Assembly (NCBI GenBank): GCA_020697635.1
Contig: JAEHCT010000002.1
Coordinates: 1 to 21,798, forward strand
DNA: 21,798 nt
Origin: Candidatus Bathyarchaeota archaeon
Lineage (GTDB): Archaea; Thermoproteota; Bathyarchaeia; TCS64
Direction: 5' to 3'
The notes under the pieces were generated by a model, which had not been told where the DNA came from, did not search any database, and saw only the letters and a program-made list of their open reading frames with translations. Positions 15,279 through 21,798 of this stretch are shown piece after piece. The translations under genes and the position numbers were made by a program. How positions within the stretch are numbered: position 1 is the first letter of the stretch; every line of letters begins with the position of its first letter.

Positions 15279-15333
15279 TCAACCTGTAGTCAATATTACA
15301 TGTTGAATCTATAATTAATACTACAGGTTGATT
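15279..15333. repeat. 12-base inverted repeat with a third, direct copy of the half-site
   Basis: TCAACCTGTAGT (15279-15290) and ACTACAGGTTGA (15320-15331) are perfect inverted copies. Between them ATATTACATGTTGAAT (15293-15308) matches ATACTACAGGTTGATT (15318-15333) at 13 of 16 bases, with a period of 25. It lies in the convergent spacer between two terminators, where a promoter operator is not expected. It may be a protein-binding array, an RNA hairpin or the scar of a mobile element. Confidence 0.6.
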
Positions 15334-15373
15334 TCCGAGGTGTACGCTGCCCCTGTTTAACCTCGTGACGATG

Positions 15374-15390
15374 AAAAAAGTATAAAAAAA
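15374..15390 (-). terminator. T-runs after the M19 gene
   Basis: On the minus strand a run of seven T (15384-15390) then six T (15374-15379) follow the stop codon at 15397 within a few bases, a plausible archaeal terminator. Confidence 0.5.
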
Positions 15391-15396
15391 TAGGAG

Positions 15397-16503
15397 TTAG
15401 CCTCTCCACACCCGCTTGAAGAGGTTGACCCAGTTATCGCCCAGGATTTTCTTGATCTCTTGGTCGCTGTAGCCGCGTGCGACGAGCCCCATGGTGAGGT
15501 TGGGCATGTGCTCGAGCCACCCGTAGCCCCACGTCTCGTCCATGGGGGTGAAGTAGTCGACATCGATCCTGTCCGGGTTCTTCCAGATGAAGCAGCCCCG
15601 GGTGACGCTGTTGGGGAACTCGAGGTCGGACCCGAAGCCGGTGTGGTCGACGCCTACGATGTCCACGGTCTCGTCCAGCTGGTCCAGGGTGTCGTCGGTT
15701 ATAGTGCTCTTACCGGCCTTCTTGGCGAAGAACGGGGTGACGCCTATGACGCCGCCCTTCTCGGCGCAGGCCTTCATCATGTCGTCGGGTTTGCCTCGTT
15801 GTTTGCTGTACTCGACGAAGCTGCCCCAGAGGCTGGTGGACCGGGTGGCCCACTCGGCGTAGCCTCCGGGCTTCTCGGGGGCCGAGCGTCTGGGGATTAT
15901 GTGGGTGAAGCTCACGGGGTCTCTGCTCTGCTCTATGGCGTCCCAGCAGGTCTGGTCGCCTGTGTGGCTGAGGTCGATGAGGGCGCCGAGCTGGTTCATC
16001 CTCTCGACTACTTTTTCCCCGAAGCCTGTGAGGCCCGCGTCCTTCTTCTCGCGGCAGCCGGCCCCCACCTCGTTCTGCCAGTTGTAGGTGAGCTGCATCA
16101 CTCGGAGGCCGTGGCTGTACGCGACCTCCAAGAGGTCTACGCTGCGCTCGAGGAACATGCTGTCCTGGGGGCCGTACATGACGCCGTGTTTGCCCTCCTT
16201 CTTGGCGCGGCCTATGTCGGCGGCCTTCCTGACGACGGCGACCCTGTCGCTGTTCCTCTCGGCCCAGTGGTTGTGCTCCATCAGCTCCTTGAGGGCCTCG
16301 GTGAAGCTTCGCTGCATGCAGACGGTGAGGTTAGTGGCGGTGAGCCCGCCCTTATGGACGTCGTCGAGCCACATGTTCTCGGCGACGTAGTCTATGACGG
16401 CTACCACGCTGCTGTCGATGACTATGCTCTCCCTGTGGAGCGCGAGTGCGTGGGCTTTCTCGTCTTTGCTCAGATCGAGATAGCTTCTAGACAAGTTGAT
16501 CAA
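15397..16503 (-). CDS. M19 (membrane dipeptidase) family protein, divergent metal site
   Basis: The 368-residue sequence has the TIM-barrel plan of peptidase M19 (renal dipeptidase family). Histidines expected for metal binding are seen in DLSHTG (H180) and FTHII (H201), and the GSDLE segment (D293) matches the family's GxDFDG. However, the usual N-terminal DGHND is replaced by DSSVV (30-34), and the bridging glutamate region reads GVMYGPQD (107-114), without Glu. Three of five typical zinc ligands thus seem absent, so the activity may differ from dipeptide cleavage. The start is TTG at 16503, with GATTTATACC on the minus strand about 20 bases upstream. No signal peptide is present, so it is likely cytoplasmic. 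Confidence 0.85.
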   Translation of the reverse strand: MINLSRSYLDLSKDEKAHALALHRESIVIDSSVVAVIDYVAENMWLDDVHKGGLTATNLTVCMQRSFTEALKELMEHNHWAERNSDRVAVVRKAADIGRAKKEGKHGVMYGPQDSMFLERSVDLLEVAYSHGLRVMQLTYNWQNEVGAGCREKKDAGLTGFGEKVVERMNQLGALIDLSHTGDQTCWDAIEQSRDPVSFTHIIPRRSAPEKPGGYAEWATRSTSLWGSFVEYSKQRGKPDDMMKACAEKGGVIGVTPFFAKKAGKSTITDDTLDQLDETVDIVGVDHTGFGSDLEFPNSVTRGCFIWKNPDRIDVDYFTPMDETWGYGWLEHMPNLTMGLVARGYSDQEIKKILGDNWVNLFKRVWRG

Positions 16504-16520
16504 GATTAAGAGCGGCTCGA

Positions 16521-16529
16521 GGTATAAAT
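16521..16529 (-). promoter_or_regulatory. TATA-like box for the M19 gene
   Basis: ATTTATACC on the minus strand lies 18-26 bases before the TTG at 16503. It supports that start and a leaderless message. Confidence 0.45.
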
Positions 16530-16627
16530 CACCTACCCGTCCCGACGGCTTCAGATGGTTCGAGTGTTAACCTGTTTTTTATCGTGTCTGGGACGTTTTT
16601 ACCGGGGTTTACTGTGTTCTGATCCGA

Positions 16628-16636
16628 TATATTTAA
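16628..16636 (+). promoter_or_regulatory. TATA-like box for the gene at 16664
   Basis: TATATTTAA lies about 28-36 bases before the ATG at 16664, and about 19-27 before an in-frame TTG at 16655. Either could be the start of a nearly leaderless message. Confidence 0.45.
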
Positions 16637-16663
16637 TAAGGATATGCTGATGATTTGACGGAA

Positions 16664-16948
16664 ATGGTGCGCTACATTGTTTTCAGTGAGATGACGCCCG
16701 AGTTCCTGCAGCTGACGCTGGAGGAGCGGAAGGAGCTGCCGCTGAGGTGGAGCCAGGTCGCCTCGCAGTACGGGGTCAAGATGCTGTTCTGGGGCATGCC
16801 TTTGGGCGTCCATGAGCACGTGGTATGCGTCTTCGAAGCCAACGGGAACAACGAGAAGTTCTTCAAGTTCCAGAGGGAGTGGCTCTCACTGGGGACGCCT
16901 GACGCGGGCAAGTACGTCAAGAACACCAGGACGATCACTGTCTACTGA
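16664..16948 (+). CDS. Small alpha/beta protein of unknown function
   Basis: The 94-residue product (97 if TTG at 16655 is used) alternates strands and helices: strand VRYIVFSEM, a helix LTLEERKELPLRWSQVASQYG, strand KMLFWGMPLG, strand EHVVCVFEA, helix NNEKFFKFQREWLSL and a final strand RTITVY. This is the ferredoxin-like beta-alpha-beta pattern of dimeric alpha/beta barrel proteins, but I recognise no specific family or catalytic residue. Its stop overlaps the 3' end of the convergent 38-residue gene by seven bases. Confidence 0.75.
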   Translation: MVRYIVFSEMTPEFLQLTLEERKELPLRWSQVASQYGVKMLFWGMPLGVHEHVVCVFEANGNNEKFFKFQREWLSLGTPDAGKYVKNTRTITVY

Positions 16949-17058
16949 CCTTTTTCGCTGGGCTTGTACGGGTTTTTCTCTGGTTTCTCTTCCTTGCAGT
17001 AGGGGAACCCTTTGCCTCTGCACGGCTCTGTTCTCCAGCATATGACGCACCTAGGCAT
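16942..17058 (-). CDS. 38-residue four-cysteine protein
   Basis: This frame encodes 38 residues, beginning MPRCVICWRTEPCRGKGFPY and continuing with a lysine/proline-rich tail (KEEKPEKNPYKPSEKGQ). Cysteines are at 4, 7, 13 and 21, so CxxC-x5-C-x7-C could bind one zinc ion. On the minus strand GGTTTAAGAG at 17081-17090 is a TATA-like box about 23-32 bases before the ATG at 17058, predicting a leaderless transcript. The composition is protein-like, and the frame fills a gap with no other gene. Function is unknown. It overlaps the convergent gene's end by seven bases. Confidence 0.65.
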   Translation of the reverse strand: MPRCVICWRTEPCRGKGFPYCKEEKPEKNPYKPSEKGQ

Positions 17059-17080
17059 GGGGTTCGATGAGGAGCGGCGG

Positions 17081-17090
17081 CTCTTAAACC
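17081..17090 (-). promoter_or_regulatory. TATA-like box for the 38-residue gene
   Basis: GGTTTAAGAG on the minus strand, 23-32 bases upstream of the ATG at 17058, is well placed for a leaderless archaeal transcript. Confidence 0.45.
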
Positions 17091-17163
17091 ACGTTGAACG
17101 CAGCACCTAAATACCCGGTGTGTTACCATTCACTGAAACCGTAATACTGTTGGCGGTGTCTGC

Positions 17164-17604
17164 GTGAAATATGTGGAAGATCCTAAGCAGCGGGTCCTCG
17201 ACGAGGCTCTGGAGAGGAGAGCCGTGGAGTTCCACGGCCACGGCGGCCCCTTCATGACCATAGGCCTCAGGATGGGCCTGTACGCCCTCGAGCGTCTGGA
17301 CTGTAAGGGGTGGTTCGACGTTGGCTGCAGAGTCAAGTTGAGGTGGAGGCCACCGGACTCGTGTGTCATCGACGGCATCCAGAGCAGCACGGGCTGCACC
17401 ATGGGGAAACACAACATAGAGGTGGTGGAGGGGAACGGGGTCTCGGCCACCTTCACGTCCAGGGGCAGGTCGGTGACGCTGACGCTGAGGAAGGAGATCC
17501 TCAACAAGGTAAAGAGTGGGCTCGTGGACGAGGAGGCCACCAGCGAAATGATGGCGTGGCTGGGCGGGGTGGCGGCCGAGGCGCTGTTCGGGATCAGTGG
17601 CTAG
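17164..17604 (+). CDS. FmdE-like protein
   Basis: The 146-residue protein fits the FmdE domain family (formylmethanofuran dehydrogenase subunit E). The hallmarks are EFHGHGGPFMTIGLRMG at about residues 22-38 and PDSCVIDGIQSSTGCTMGK at 64-82, with a histidine and cysteine set that binds metal in known structures. It lacks the C-terminal zinc ribbon found in many longer members. No other formylmethanofuran dehydrogenase gene is nearby, so the name does not imply methanogenesis. Many stand-alone FmdE proteins have no known role. It starts with GTG at 17164 after GGCGGTG. Its end overlaps the convergent M20 gene by 11 bases. Confidence 0.9.
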   Translation: MKYVEDPKQRVLDEALERRAVEFHGHGGPFMTIGLRMGLYALERLDCKGWFDVGCRVKLRWRPPDSCVIDGIQSSTGCTMGKHNIEVVEGNGVSATFTSRGRSVTLTLRKEILNKVKSGLVDEEATSEMMAWLGGVAAEALFGISG

Positions 17605-18784
17605 CCTGTCTCTCCAGCCACGTCTTCTGTTCTTCTCTGGCTTTCTTAAGCAGCTCGGGCTTGGTGATGAGGTCATGGGCGGTGTATGTCAGGGCCTTGG
17701 CGGCCTTTATGGTGGCTTCGTGGGCTTGGGGTGTGGCTGTCATCTCTGCTCCTTCTGGGCTGTGTAGGATGACGTCGCCGATGTTGACGTGGGCGCTGAG
17801 GGCTGGCATGAGCTGGCTGACGTTGCCGAAGTCTGTGCTGGCGCCGCTTCTCGTGGGCTCGGTCTCTTCGGGGTACTCTATGCCTTCGATGGCTATGTTG
17901 TGTCTGTAGAGGTCGCTGAGGGTCTTGTTGGGTAGTTTGTTGGCGTATGTGTTTGCTACTTGGGTGATCTTGCTCTTGGCTCCTGTGGCGAGTTCGGCTC
18001 CCTTGACTATGTCCTTGACTTTGCGATAGTTCTCCTCGAGCTTGGGTATGGTGGGGGCTCTGACGTAGAGGTGGGCGCTGGCGTAGTCGGGGATGGTGTT
18101 GGGGCTGTCGCCGCCACTTTTGATTATTCCGTGGATGCGTACGTCGCTGGCTATGTGTTGGCGGAGGGCGTTGATGCCTTGGAAGGTGAGTAGGACGCCT
18201 TCGAGGGCGTTCACGGCTTTCTCGGGTGCCGCGCCCGCGTGGCTGCTTCTGCCGTGGAACTCGACGAGGAAGCTCTCCCGGGCGTTTGTTGTGCCGTAGC
18301 TGCCCAATGCCGAGCCTGGGTGGATCATGAGGGCGGCGTCGGCTTTGGCTATCTCGTCGAGCATGACTACTTTTCCACCGGCGTTCTGGACGACGCCCTC
18401 CTCGGCGGGGGTGCCGTAGACGGTGACTGTGCCGTCGAGTTCCTGGATGACAGCGGTGAGCCCGATGGCGGCTCCCAGGGCGGCGGTGGCGATGAGGTTG
18501 TGGCCGCAGGCGTGGCCTATGGCGGGGAGGGCGTCGTACTCCGCCAGTATGCCTATGTTGGGGCCCTCGCCGCGTCCCTTGATGGTGGCGGTGAAAGCGG
18601 TGTCCATAGCGGAGACGCCGAGCCTGGTCTCGTAGCCGTGCATCCTGAGCCTCTCGGTGAGGAGCCTGCTGGCCTTGTGCTCCTGGTGGCCCAGCTCTGG
18701 CTCCCGGTGGATGCGTCGGCTGACGTCGATCAGCTCGTCCCTGTGCTGGTCGATGCGTCTGCCTATGGCTTGTTTATGGTTCAT
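17594..18784 (-). CDS. M20 family amidohydrolase/peptidase (M20D-like)
   Basis: The 396-residue enzyme belongs to the M20 zinc peptidase group, close to the aminoacylase/aminobenzoyl-glutamate hydrolase branch. Motifs: GILAEYDALPAIGHACGHN at about 78-96, the catalytic pair E128-E129 in GTPAEEG, HPG at about 154-156, and RSSHAGAAPEKAVNALEG at about 174-191 in the dimerisation-lid domain. STDFGNVSQLMPALSAH lies toward the C-terminus. It probably releases amino acids or acyl groups from amides in the cytoplasm; the exact substrate is unknown. It starts with ATG at 18784. It forms part of a peptidase-rich stretch with the M24 and M19 genes. Confidence 0.93.
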   Translation of the reverse strand: MNHKQAIGRRIDQHRDELIDVSRRIHREPELGHQEHKASRLLTERLRMHGYETRLGVSAMDTAFTATIKGRGEGPNIGILAEYDALPAIGHACGHNLIATAALGAAIGLTAVIQELDGTVTVYGTPAEEGVVQNAGGKVVMLDEIAKADAALMIHPGSALGSYGTTNARESFLVEFHGRSSHAGAAPEKAVNALEGVLLTFQGINALRQHIASDVRIHGIIKSGGDSPNTIPDYASAHLYVRAPTIPKLEENYRKVKDIVKGAELATGAKSKITQVANTYANKLPNKTLSDLYRHNIAIEGIEYPEETEPTRSGASTDFGNVSQLMPALSAHVNIGDVILHSPEGAEMTATPQAHEATIKAAKALTYTAHDLITKPELLKKAREEQKTWLERQASH

Positions 18785-18897
18785 GGATCAACTCTGGGTG
18801 GCTTCCAAGATAAATCCATGGGGCTGCGGTCTGTTGCTGGAGAATTAGTAGTGGGCTGTGTAAACCGATATCTATGCCCTGCCACATTGGTTGATGC

Positions 18898-19440
18898 ATG
18901 AAGACTGTGGTGCTGCACGGGAGCCCCAGACGGGGGAGGAACTCGGATACTCTCGTCGAGCATCTCCTGAGGGGGCTGACGGAGTCGGGTGTGCAGGAGG
19001 TGACTCACTTCTACTTGAACGAGCTGGAGATAAGGCCGTGCCAGGGCTGTCTGAGCTGCGCCGAGCCGCCTCATGACTGCGTCATCGGCGACGACATGAC
19101 GGCTATATACGGGGCGTACAGGGACGCGGACCTCGTGGTCTGGGCGACGCCCATGTACTGGGGGTACCTGACGGCTCAGATGAAGACGGTGCAGGACAGG
19201 ATGGAGGCGCTGGCGTGGAGCGGGTTCGGAGGCAAGGTCTTCGCCGTCATAGTCACCTATAGGCACCACTGCGAGTCGGCTGTGGCTATGTTCGAGAGGA
19301 TATGTCCTTACTTCGATATTGAGCTCCACACCATGGTGTGCAGGACGTACGATCCGGAGACGGGGAGGGACATACCCATCGAGGAGCTGCCCGGGAAGCT
19401 GGAGGAGGCATACAGGCTCGGGAGAAAGTTATCCAAGTAA
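18898..19440 (+). CDS. NAD(P)H-dependent FMN reductase-like flavoprotein
   Basis: The 180-residue protein shows the flavodoxin-like fold of the NADPH-dependent FMN reductase/iron-sulfur flavoprotein group. The FMN loop is HGSPRRGRNSDTLVEHLL at about residues 7-24, and ATPMYWGYLTAQMKTVQDRM lies at 83-102. A cysteine cluster C48, C51, C54 and C61 (PCQGCLSC...DC) matches members that carry an iron-sulfur cluster. It probably passes electrons to small acceptors. It starts with ATG at 18898, in a spacer divergent from the M20 gene. Together with the flavodoxin-ferredoxin it suggests anaerobic electron transfer. Confidence 0.92.
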   Translation: MKTVVLHGSPRRGRNSDTLVEHLLRGLTESGVQEVTHFYLNELEIRPCQGCLSCAEPPHDCVIGDDMTAIYGAYRDADLVVWATPMYWGYLTAQMKTVQDRMEALAWSGFGGKVFAVIVTYRHHCESAVAMFERICPYFDIELHTMVCRTYDPETGRDIPIEELPGKLEEAYRLGRKLSK

Positions 19441-19821
19441 TCACTAGTTCCATGTTTCCTGAGTTTGAGTTGGTTTGTAATAGCCTAGTTATGATAACGG
19501 GAAATAAATTTTCCAGATTTGCACTTGCTCTGTAGTAGTTTTCTCTTTGTCTTGCCGTCGTGAATCGACGACTTGGCATTTCCCTTATAATTGGTTACTT
19601 ATTATAAGCGGTTTTTAGAGTTCAGTGGTGTTCTACTCGTCTTAATTTTTTATCTATTGTGTATGATAAAGACGTTTTTTTCGATAAGGCAGTTAATTTT
19701 TGCTCATATATTTGTTGTATTTTTTTCTTTTTAGCTATAATTGAATAGAAATATTCTTCTTCATCTTCTCTCACAACTATTTTCTACACGGACCACCCCT
19801 ATCAATAGACTAGGTGAAACC
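19441..19821. other. AT-rich spacer without a recognised gene
   Basis: This stretch is much richer in A/T than its surroundings and I see no credible gene in it. It holds several T-runs (for example near 19644, 19674 and 19720) that could end the flavoprotein transcript. It contains an inverted repeat CTTATAAT (19584-19591) / ATTATAAG (19601-19608) and a small hairpin CGTCG/CGACG (19556-19570). AGCTATAATT at about 19733-19742 may be the TATA box of the dUTPase-like gene, giving a leader of about 55 bases. Confidence 0.55.
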
Positions 19822-20328
19822 ATGCTTAACGACCAAGCCCTCCGGTACCTGATAACGAACCACCAACTCGTCACCGGTTACATAGACCTCGACACACAGC
19901 TCCAGCCCAGCGGCTTCGACATAAGCCTCCACCACATAGAGGCCTACACAGACGGCGGCGCTGCCGACTACAGCAACCAGGAACGCGTGATAGCCGAGAC
20001 AACTCCCCTAGAGGCCGACCCCGAAGGCTGGTACAGCCTCCCCCGGGGCGCATACAAGGTCGTCTACAACGAGACCGTCAAGATGCCCCTCGACGTGGCC
20101 GCCATCGCCCGCACGAGGTCCACCCTTCTCAGGAACGGCGCCGCCCTCGGCACCGCCGTCTGGGACCCAGGCTACCAAGGCAGGAGTAGCTCCCTCCTCG
20201 TCGTCCACAACCCCCACGGGATACGCCTCAAGAGAGACGCCCGCATAGCCCAGCTAATTTTCTTCCACACCGGAGAAGTCGAGAAAGGCTACAGCGGCGT
20301 CTACCAGAACGAACGCATGAAGCCGTAG
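19822..20328 (+). CDS. dUTPase/dCTP deaminase-fold protein, probably dUTPase
   Basis: The 168-residue protein has the dUTPase/dCTP deaminase fold: QPSGFDISL at about 28-36, RTRSTLLRNGA at 97-107, WDPGYQG at 114-120, RIAQLIFF at 141-148 and a C-terminal GYSGVYQNE. In dCTP deaminases a catalytic glutamate (in TLE) follows the GxxG segment, but here the corresponding residues read SSSLLVVHN. This points to dUTP hydrolysis rather than deamination, although that assignment is inference. Both routes keep uracil out of DNA. I chose the ATG at 19822, preceded by AGGTGA five bases upstream; an upstream TTG frame lies in the AT-rich spacer and looks non-coding. Confidence 0.85.
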   Translation: MLNDQALRYLITNHQLVTGYIDLDTQLQPSGFDISLHHIEAYTDGGAADYSNQERVIAETTPLEADPEGWYSLPRGAYKVVYNETVKMPLDVAAIARTRSTLLRNGAALGTAVWDPGYQGRSSSLLVVHNPHGIRLKRDARIAQLIFFHTGEVEKGYSGVYQNERMKP

Positions 20329-20338
20329 CTTACGCAAC

Positions 20339-20349
20339 CTATTTAAACC
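20339..20349 (+). promoter_or_regulatory. TATA-like box for argH
   Basis: CTATTTAAACC lies about 40 bases before the TTG at 20386. It predicts a leader of roughly 20 bases containing GGTG at 20374-20377. Confidence 0.4.
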
Positions 20350-20385
20350 GTCCACCGCTTCAAAAAAGGCAACGGTGCAATAGAG

Positions 20386-21798
20386 TTGTCAAACCTATTC
20401 AGGACAAGGCTAGCCAAGGAGTTCAGCGACAGGACCGCCAGGTTCCACACCAGCGTCGCCGAGGACCTCCGCATGTTCATGGAAGACGTAGACGGGACCA
20501 TGGCCCACGACATAATGCTCCACGAGCAAGGCATACTGGACAGAGAGGACCTCGTCACGATCCTCGCCGCCCTCCAGCAGGTCAAACAGGAGTGGATGGA
20601 CGGAGAACTAGAGGTGGGGGCCGAGTACGAGGACATACACGAGTACATAGAGGCCCGGGTCATAGACAAGATCGGCATAGAGGTGGGCGGCAAGATGCAC
20701 ACAGGCCGTAGCCGCAACGACCAGGTCATGGTGGACATGAAGATGGTCACCCGTAAGGAGCTCCTCGAGATCATGATCAACACCCTCAACCTCGTCAAGA
20801 CCGTCTGCGACGTCGCCGACCAGCACACCGAGACTCCCATGGTCCTCTACACCCACGGCCAGCAGGCCCAGATAGGCAGCTACGGCCACTACCTCGTCGC
20901 CTACGCGGACAGCTTCCTCCGCGACTACCAGAGGATCAAGGAGTGCTACACCCGCGTCAACATGAACCCCCTCGGCGCCACAGCCATCGGCGGAACCAAC
21001 TTCAGGATCAGCAGGATGAGGACCAGCGAGCTCCTGGGCTTCGACAGCATCCAGGAGAACAGCGTCGACGCCACCAGCAGCCGAGACTGGGCCGTGGAGA
21101 CCGCCGCAGTCCTCGCCATCCTCATGGGCAACATGAGCAGGCTCACCGCGGACATAGTGACGTGGAGCGGCAGCGAGTTCAGGTACATAGAGCTCAGCGA
21201 CGAGTACAGCAGCAGCAGCAGCATAATGCCCCAGAAGAAGAACCCCAGCACCATCGAGCTCGTCAGAGGCAAGACCGCCGAGGCATACGGCTGCCTCCAG
21301 GAGCTAATGACCATGGTGAAGGGCCTCCCCACAGGCTACTACCAGGACCTCCAGCAGACCAAGATACCCCTCTGGAGAGCCTTCGACACCGTCAAAACGA
21401 GCGTCGAGGTCCTCGACGGCGCCATAAAGACCATGAAAGTCAACGAGGACTCCATGCTGGCCCAGACCAAGGGCAGCTTCATATACGCCGTGCAGCTCGC
21501 CGAGGTGCTGGCCGAGGAAACGCTCAGCTTCCGCGAAGCCTACAAGGTCACCGCCGAGGTGGTGAACAACCTCATAGCCGAAGGCCGGACCCTGGAGCAG
21601 CTCAAGCCCGACGACGTGAAGAACGCGGCGAAGAAGCTGTTCGGCAAAGATGTCAAGGTAAGCAGTAGCATCACCAAGAAGATCAGCGACCCCCTGAACG
21701 CCCTGAACAACCTCAGGAGCCCAGGCAGCCCCCACCCCGCCAACACCAGCATGATGGTGGAGAACCGGCTGGAGCTCAGGGAACGGTACTGGAAGGAA
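20386..21798 (+). CDS. argH: Argininosuccinate lyase, cut by the right edge
   Basis: ArgH splits argininosuccinate into arginine and fumarate, the last step of arginine synthesis. The window shows 471 codons without a stop, close to the usual full length, so only a short C-terminal tail is missing. Visible motifs: HTGRSRNDQV (about 105-114), TPMVLYTHGQQAQ in the middle, and the fumarase/lyase superfamily signature SSSIMPQKKNP near residues 278-288. The start is TTG at 20386, with GGTG eight bases before it. It follows the dUTPase-like gene by 57 bases with its own TATA-like box. The partner argG lies at the other end of the window and is interrupted. Confidence 0.96.
   Translation, partial: MSNLFRTRLAKEFSDRTARFHTSVAEDLRMFMEDVDGTMAHDIMLHEQGILDREDLVTILAALQQVKQEWMDGELEVGAEYEDIHEYIEARVIDKIGIEVGGKMHTGRSRNDQVMVDMKMVTRKELLEIMINTLNLVKTVCDVADQHTETPMVLYTHGQQAQIGSYGHYLVAYADSFLRDYQRIKECYTRVNMNPLGATAIGGTNFRISRMRTSELLGFDSIQENSVDATSSRDWAVETAAVLAILMGNMSRLTADIVTWSGSEFRYIELSDEYSSSSSIMPQKKNPSTIELVRGKTAEAYGCLQELMTMVKGLPTGYYQDLQQTKIPLWRAFDTVKTSVEVLDGAIKTMKVNEDSMLAQTKGSFIYAVQLAEVLAEETLSFREAYKVTAEVVNNLIAEGRTLEQLKPDDVKNAAKKLFGKDVKVSSSITKKISDPLNALNNLRSPGSPHPANTSMMVENRLELRERYWKE

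Noticed and set aside
15460..16509. Long plus-strand frame of 349 residues opposite the M19 gene
   Set aside because: It is an antisense shadow rich in V, G and A without motifs; the minus strand matches M19.
16646..16670. C/D box small RNA suggested by TGATGA
   Set aside because: The box overlaps the start of a gene, no matching D box at suitable spacing was found, and the TATA-like box explains the site.
20943..21668. Plus-strand frame of 241 residues within argH
   Set aside because: It is an out-of-frame reading of argH, rich in R, Q and H; the true frame has the IMPQKKNP signature.
1..21798. CRISPR array, integrase, transposase or tRNA genes
   Set aside because: I looked for regular repeats with spacers, mobile-element proteins and tRNA cloverleaf signatures and saw none.

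Overview
This window looks like chromosomal DNA from an archaeon. The evidence is direct: RadA with its N-terminal helix-hairpin-helix, the archaeal form of translation factor aIF1/SUI1, a PAC2-family proteasome assembly chaperone, an AMMECR1 protein, an Lhr-type helicase with a C-terminal zinc ribbon, and TATA-like boxes about 25 bases upstream of many start codons, often with almost no leader. The gene mix (many small zinc ribbons, Mut7-C, anaerobic-style peptidases and iron-sulfur flavoproteins) suggests a TACK-group, perhaps Bathyarchaeia-like, anaerobe. That placement is inference and was not tested.

Layout. Positions 1-1105 (minus) carry argG, running off the left edge and broken by an in-frame TAA. 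Divergent from it is an ACT-domain gene, then aIF1/SUI1, a zinc ribbon, radA and an overlapping gene of unknown function. A convergent minus pair follows (small membrane protein, PAC2 chaperone). After a 460-base stretch without a recognised protein gene, which contains a candidate structured RNA, a plus-strand run encodes a Myb-like/zinc-ribbon protein, a CBS-pair/zinc-ribbon protein, a Mut7-C protein, AMMECR1, a GT-B glycosyltransferase and an AhpD-like protein. The Lhr-type helicase fills 9339-12188 on the minus strand.

From about 12.6 to 19.4 kb the content turns metabolic: a C_GCAxxG_C_C redox protein coupled to an M24 peptidase, a flavodoxin-ferredoxin fusion (EFR1-like), a divergent M19 dipeptidase, an FmdE-like protein, an M20 amidohydrolase and an FMN reductase-like flavoprotein. 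Together these suggest peptide or amide breakdown beside low-potential electron carriers. After an AT-rich spacer come a dUTPase/dCTP deaminase-fold protein and argH, which runs off the right edge. The two last steps of arginine synthesis therefore flank the window.

The points most worth a second look are the RNA-like element at 5109-5300, the stop codon in argG, the M19 protein lacking usual metal ligands, a 38-residue cysteine protein at 16942-17058, a possible leaderless upstream ORF at 12298 and the repeated half-sites at 15279-15333.
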